From an uncultured Eggerthellaceae bacterium (GTDB lineage Bacteria > Actinomycetota > Coriobacteriia > Coriobacteriales > Eggerthellaceae): a stretch of 5,803 nt of DNA. Below, one piece after another: positions 5,099-5,803 of this stretch (position 1 is the first letter of the stretch; every line of letters begins with the position of its first letter). The stretch is from the NCBI GenBank assembly GCA_947632575.1, contig CANRPV010000096.1:1-5803 (forward strand), given 5' to 3'. The notes under the pieces are model-generated. The model had not been told where the DNA came from. It did no database searches and was given only the letters and a program-made list of their open reading frames with translations. Made by a program: the position numbers and the translations under genes.

Positions 5099-5118
5099 CG
5101 TCTTTTATCCCATATTCG
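5099..5118 (-). repeat. Inverted repeat of the IS, transposase 5' (leader) end
   Basis: This is the exact reverse complement of 3580-3599. It lies about 190 bp upstream of the transposase start, just outside the structured leader. In a circular intermediate the two repeats would be brought side by side and could form a long cruciform or a junction promoter (inference). Confidence 0.9.
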
Positions 5119-5209
5119 ATGTCTGAGGTAAAGAGACGCAGCCGCTGCGTTGGAAGCGGTGGGTGCCACACCCAAAAACAGTGGCAGAAAGAATATACGA
5201 GGACACATC

Positions 5210-5575
5210 ATGACTGCATCAACTACCCCCACCATCGTCGAAGTAAGCCCGTTTTTGGTAGAGTTTGAATGGACTGGAGATCCCGGCAACTACTTCTTCG
5301 ACTACAGAAGCGGCAGGATCCCCGTTGAGGTAAGTGTCTTTACATCAGGGATCTCTGACACCGACGGATTGAGTCTTTCCTTAAGCGATCCCTTCTACGA
5401 AGAGCTGTTCCTCGATTTCGAATTAGAGAAGGGCTTTCAAGAAAACCTCTTCTCATTCGTCATCAACCCTAACGGAGACTATCTCGGCGGCATTCCAAGC
5501 GAGCCAATCTCGATCATCGTTTCAGCGATTGGCGGAAATTCCCAAACGGTGCAGATGAACTTCATTGAACAGTAA
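5210..5575 (+). CDS. Unrecognised acidic, beta-rich 121-aa protein
   Basis: I do not recognise this family. The start is ATG 5210, with GAGGA (5199-5203) 6 nt upstream. A TTG at 5150 would add 20 Lys/Gly-rich residues without a ribosome site. The protein is acidic (many D/E, few K/R), with no signal peptide or membrane segment. It shows alternating hydrophobic/polar stretches such as IVEVSPFLVEFEW (9-21), VEVSVFTSG (39-47), LSLSLSD (54-60), FSFVINPNGDYLGG (81-94) and ISIIVSAIGG (100-109). This pattern suggests a beta-sandwich (immunoglobulin- or lipocalin-like) rather than an enzyme. It lies 91 bp outside the IS repeat and is followed by a strong terminator, so it is a single-gene unit. Its upstream region is only the IS edge, so its promoter may have been replaced or supplied by the IS end. 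Codon usage is ordinary and the ORF is intact. Confidence 0.7.
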   Translation: MTASTTPTIVEVSPFLVEFEWTGDPGNYFFDYRSGRIPVEVSVFTSGISDTDGLSLSLSDPFYEELFLDFELEKGFQENLFSFVINPNGDYLGGIPSEPISIIVSAIGGNSQTVQMNFIEQ

Positions 5576-5633
5576 CTATCTGAGGGCCATACGAAAGTAA
5601 AGCCAAGGATCGCTGCAATTAATTAAGTAGGAC

Positions 5634-5667
5634 AGCCCCGGCTTCCAAGAGAAGCCGGGGCTTTTAT
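5634..5667 (+). terminator. Strong intrinsic terminator after the 121-aa gene
   Basis: A perfect 12-bp GC-rich stem, AGCCCCGGCTTC (5634-5645) and GAAGCCGGGGCT (5651-5662), has a 5-nt loop and is followed by TTTATAT. The T-rich side is on the plus strand, so it ends transcription of the 5210-5575 gene, 58 bases after its stop codon. Confidence 0.9.
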
Positions 5668-5674
5668 ATGCATA

Positions 5675-5697
5675 AGTTATAAATATTCAATATAACT
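5675..5697. repeat. AT-rich inverted repeat AGTTATA / TATAACT
   Basis: Perfect 7-base arms (5675-5681 and 5691-5697) flank a 9-nt spacer, just past the terminator. It could be an operator or part of an AT-rich promoter. Its length is modest for AT-rich DNA, so chance is possible. Confidence 0.3.
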
Positions 5698-5699
5698 AT

Positions 5700-5803
5700 T
5701 TAAAGCTTAAGCAAATGGCTCTGTTCTAAAACGCTCAGGGCACATGCATGAATCGTCAAGAGCTCTAATCCGCTCTGCTCTAAGTTAAAGTCCTTACTAT
5801 CAA
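5700..5803 (-). CDS. Possible C-terminal end of a gene entering from the right edge
   Basis: The minus strand is open for 33 codons from the window edge to a TAA at 5700-5702. It reads DSKDFNLEQSGLELLTIHAC then ALSVLEQSHLLKL, a plausible helical tail with no start inside the window. It would be convergent with the 121-aa gene, with the strong hairpin at 5634 between them. A 33-codon open frame in one of three frames is not rare by chance, so this is only a candidate. I recognise no family. Confidence 0.25.
   Translation of the reverse strand, partial: DSKDFNLEQSGLELLTIHACALSVLEQSHLLKL

Larger units (their letters stand above)
3580..5118 (-). mobile_element. IS110-family insertion sequence, about 1.54 kb
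   Basis: The element is defined by an intact IS110-type transposase and a perfect 20-bp inverted repeat at its edges (3580-3599 and 5099-5118), with imperfect similarity continuing inward (both ends carry CATGGG soon after). It is visibly GC-richer than its flanks, suggesting arrival from, or long residence in, a different base composition. Organisation on the minus strand: about 190-nt leader (4906-5098), transposase (3685-4905), short 3' end of about 85 nt (3600-3684). A long leader and short tail is the IS110-group layout, where the bridge RNA lies upstream of the transposase. However, inverted repeats are more typical of the IS1111 group, so it mixes features of both. Exact tips may differ by a few bases, since this family usually makes no target duplication and IRs may be subterminal. 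Confidence 0.85.

Noticed and set aside
5131..5182. Hairpins CGCAGC/GCTGCG and GGGTG/CACCC right of the IS repeat as part of the bridge RNA
   Set aside because: They are small and lie outside the 20-bp repeat; without other copies of the IS nothing shows they belong to the element.
4936..5268. 110-codon plus-strand frame running across the right IS repeat
   Set aside because: It crosses the structured leader and the IS boundary, has Arg/Ser-rich shadow composition, and overlaps the better-supported gene at 5210.

Overview
The window looks like a piece of an accessory region of a bacterial chromosome. The flanks are AT-rich (low 40s %GC by eye), while a clearly GC-richer IS110-type insertion sequence sits in the middle right. 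The protein styles (Phd/YefM antitoxin, HI1420-type antidote, HXXEE membrane protein with divergent TetR) suggest a gut-type Gram-positive, possibly Coriobacteriia/Eggerthellales. That assignment rests on remembered resemblance only and is weak.

Layout from left to right. A TetR-family regulator (minus strand, cut by the left edge) is divergent from a polytopic HXXEE-motif membrane protein (662-1291). Their 108-bp shared intergenic region carries three 9-bp tandem units and a minus-strand promoter candidate. Two hairpin terminators follow. Next comes a Phd/YefM antitoxin with its own promoter and a palindromic operator candidate. It overlaps a 48-codon ORF that keeps what look like only the two ends of a PemK/MazF-type toxin. 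Then come an HI1420/HigA-type antidote gene broken by two compensating frameshifts, and a DUF1883-TIR effector gene with two in-frame TAA codons and Lys where the TIR NADase glutamate should be. A minus-strand 3' gene remnant with an in-frame TGA abuts the IS.

The IS (about 3580-5118) encodes an intact 406-aa DEDD/Tnp20 transposase on the minus strand, bounded by a perfect 20-bp inverted repeat. The roughly 190-nt transposase leader is packed with nested stem-loops, as expected for an IS110 bridge RNA. One unpaired stretch in this leader matches the flank just outside the element at 10 of 11 bases, the eleventh being a possible G-T wobble. To the right of the IS lie an unrecognised acidic, beta-rich 121-aa protein and a strong intrinsic terminator, then possibly the tail of a convergent gene at the right edge.

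The main message is a cluster of consecutive toxin-antitoxin and defence genes that have all decayed by different kinds of mutation next to an intact, probably recently arrived bridge-RNA-type transposon. Only the left-hand TetR/HXXEE pair, the Phd antitoxin, the transposase and the unknown 121-aa gene look intact.
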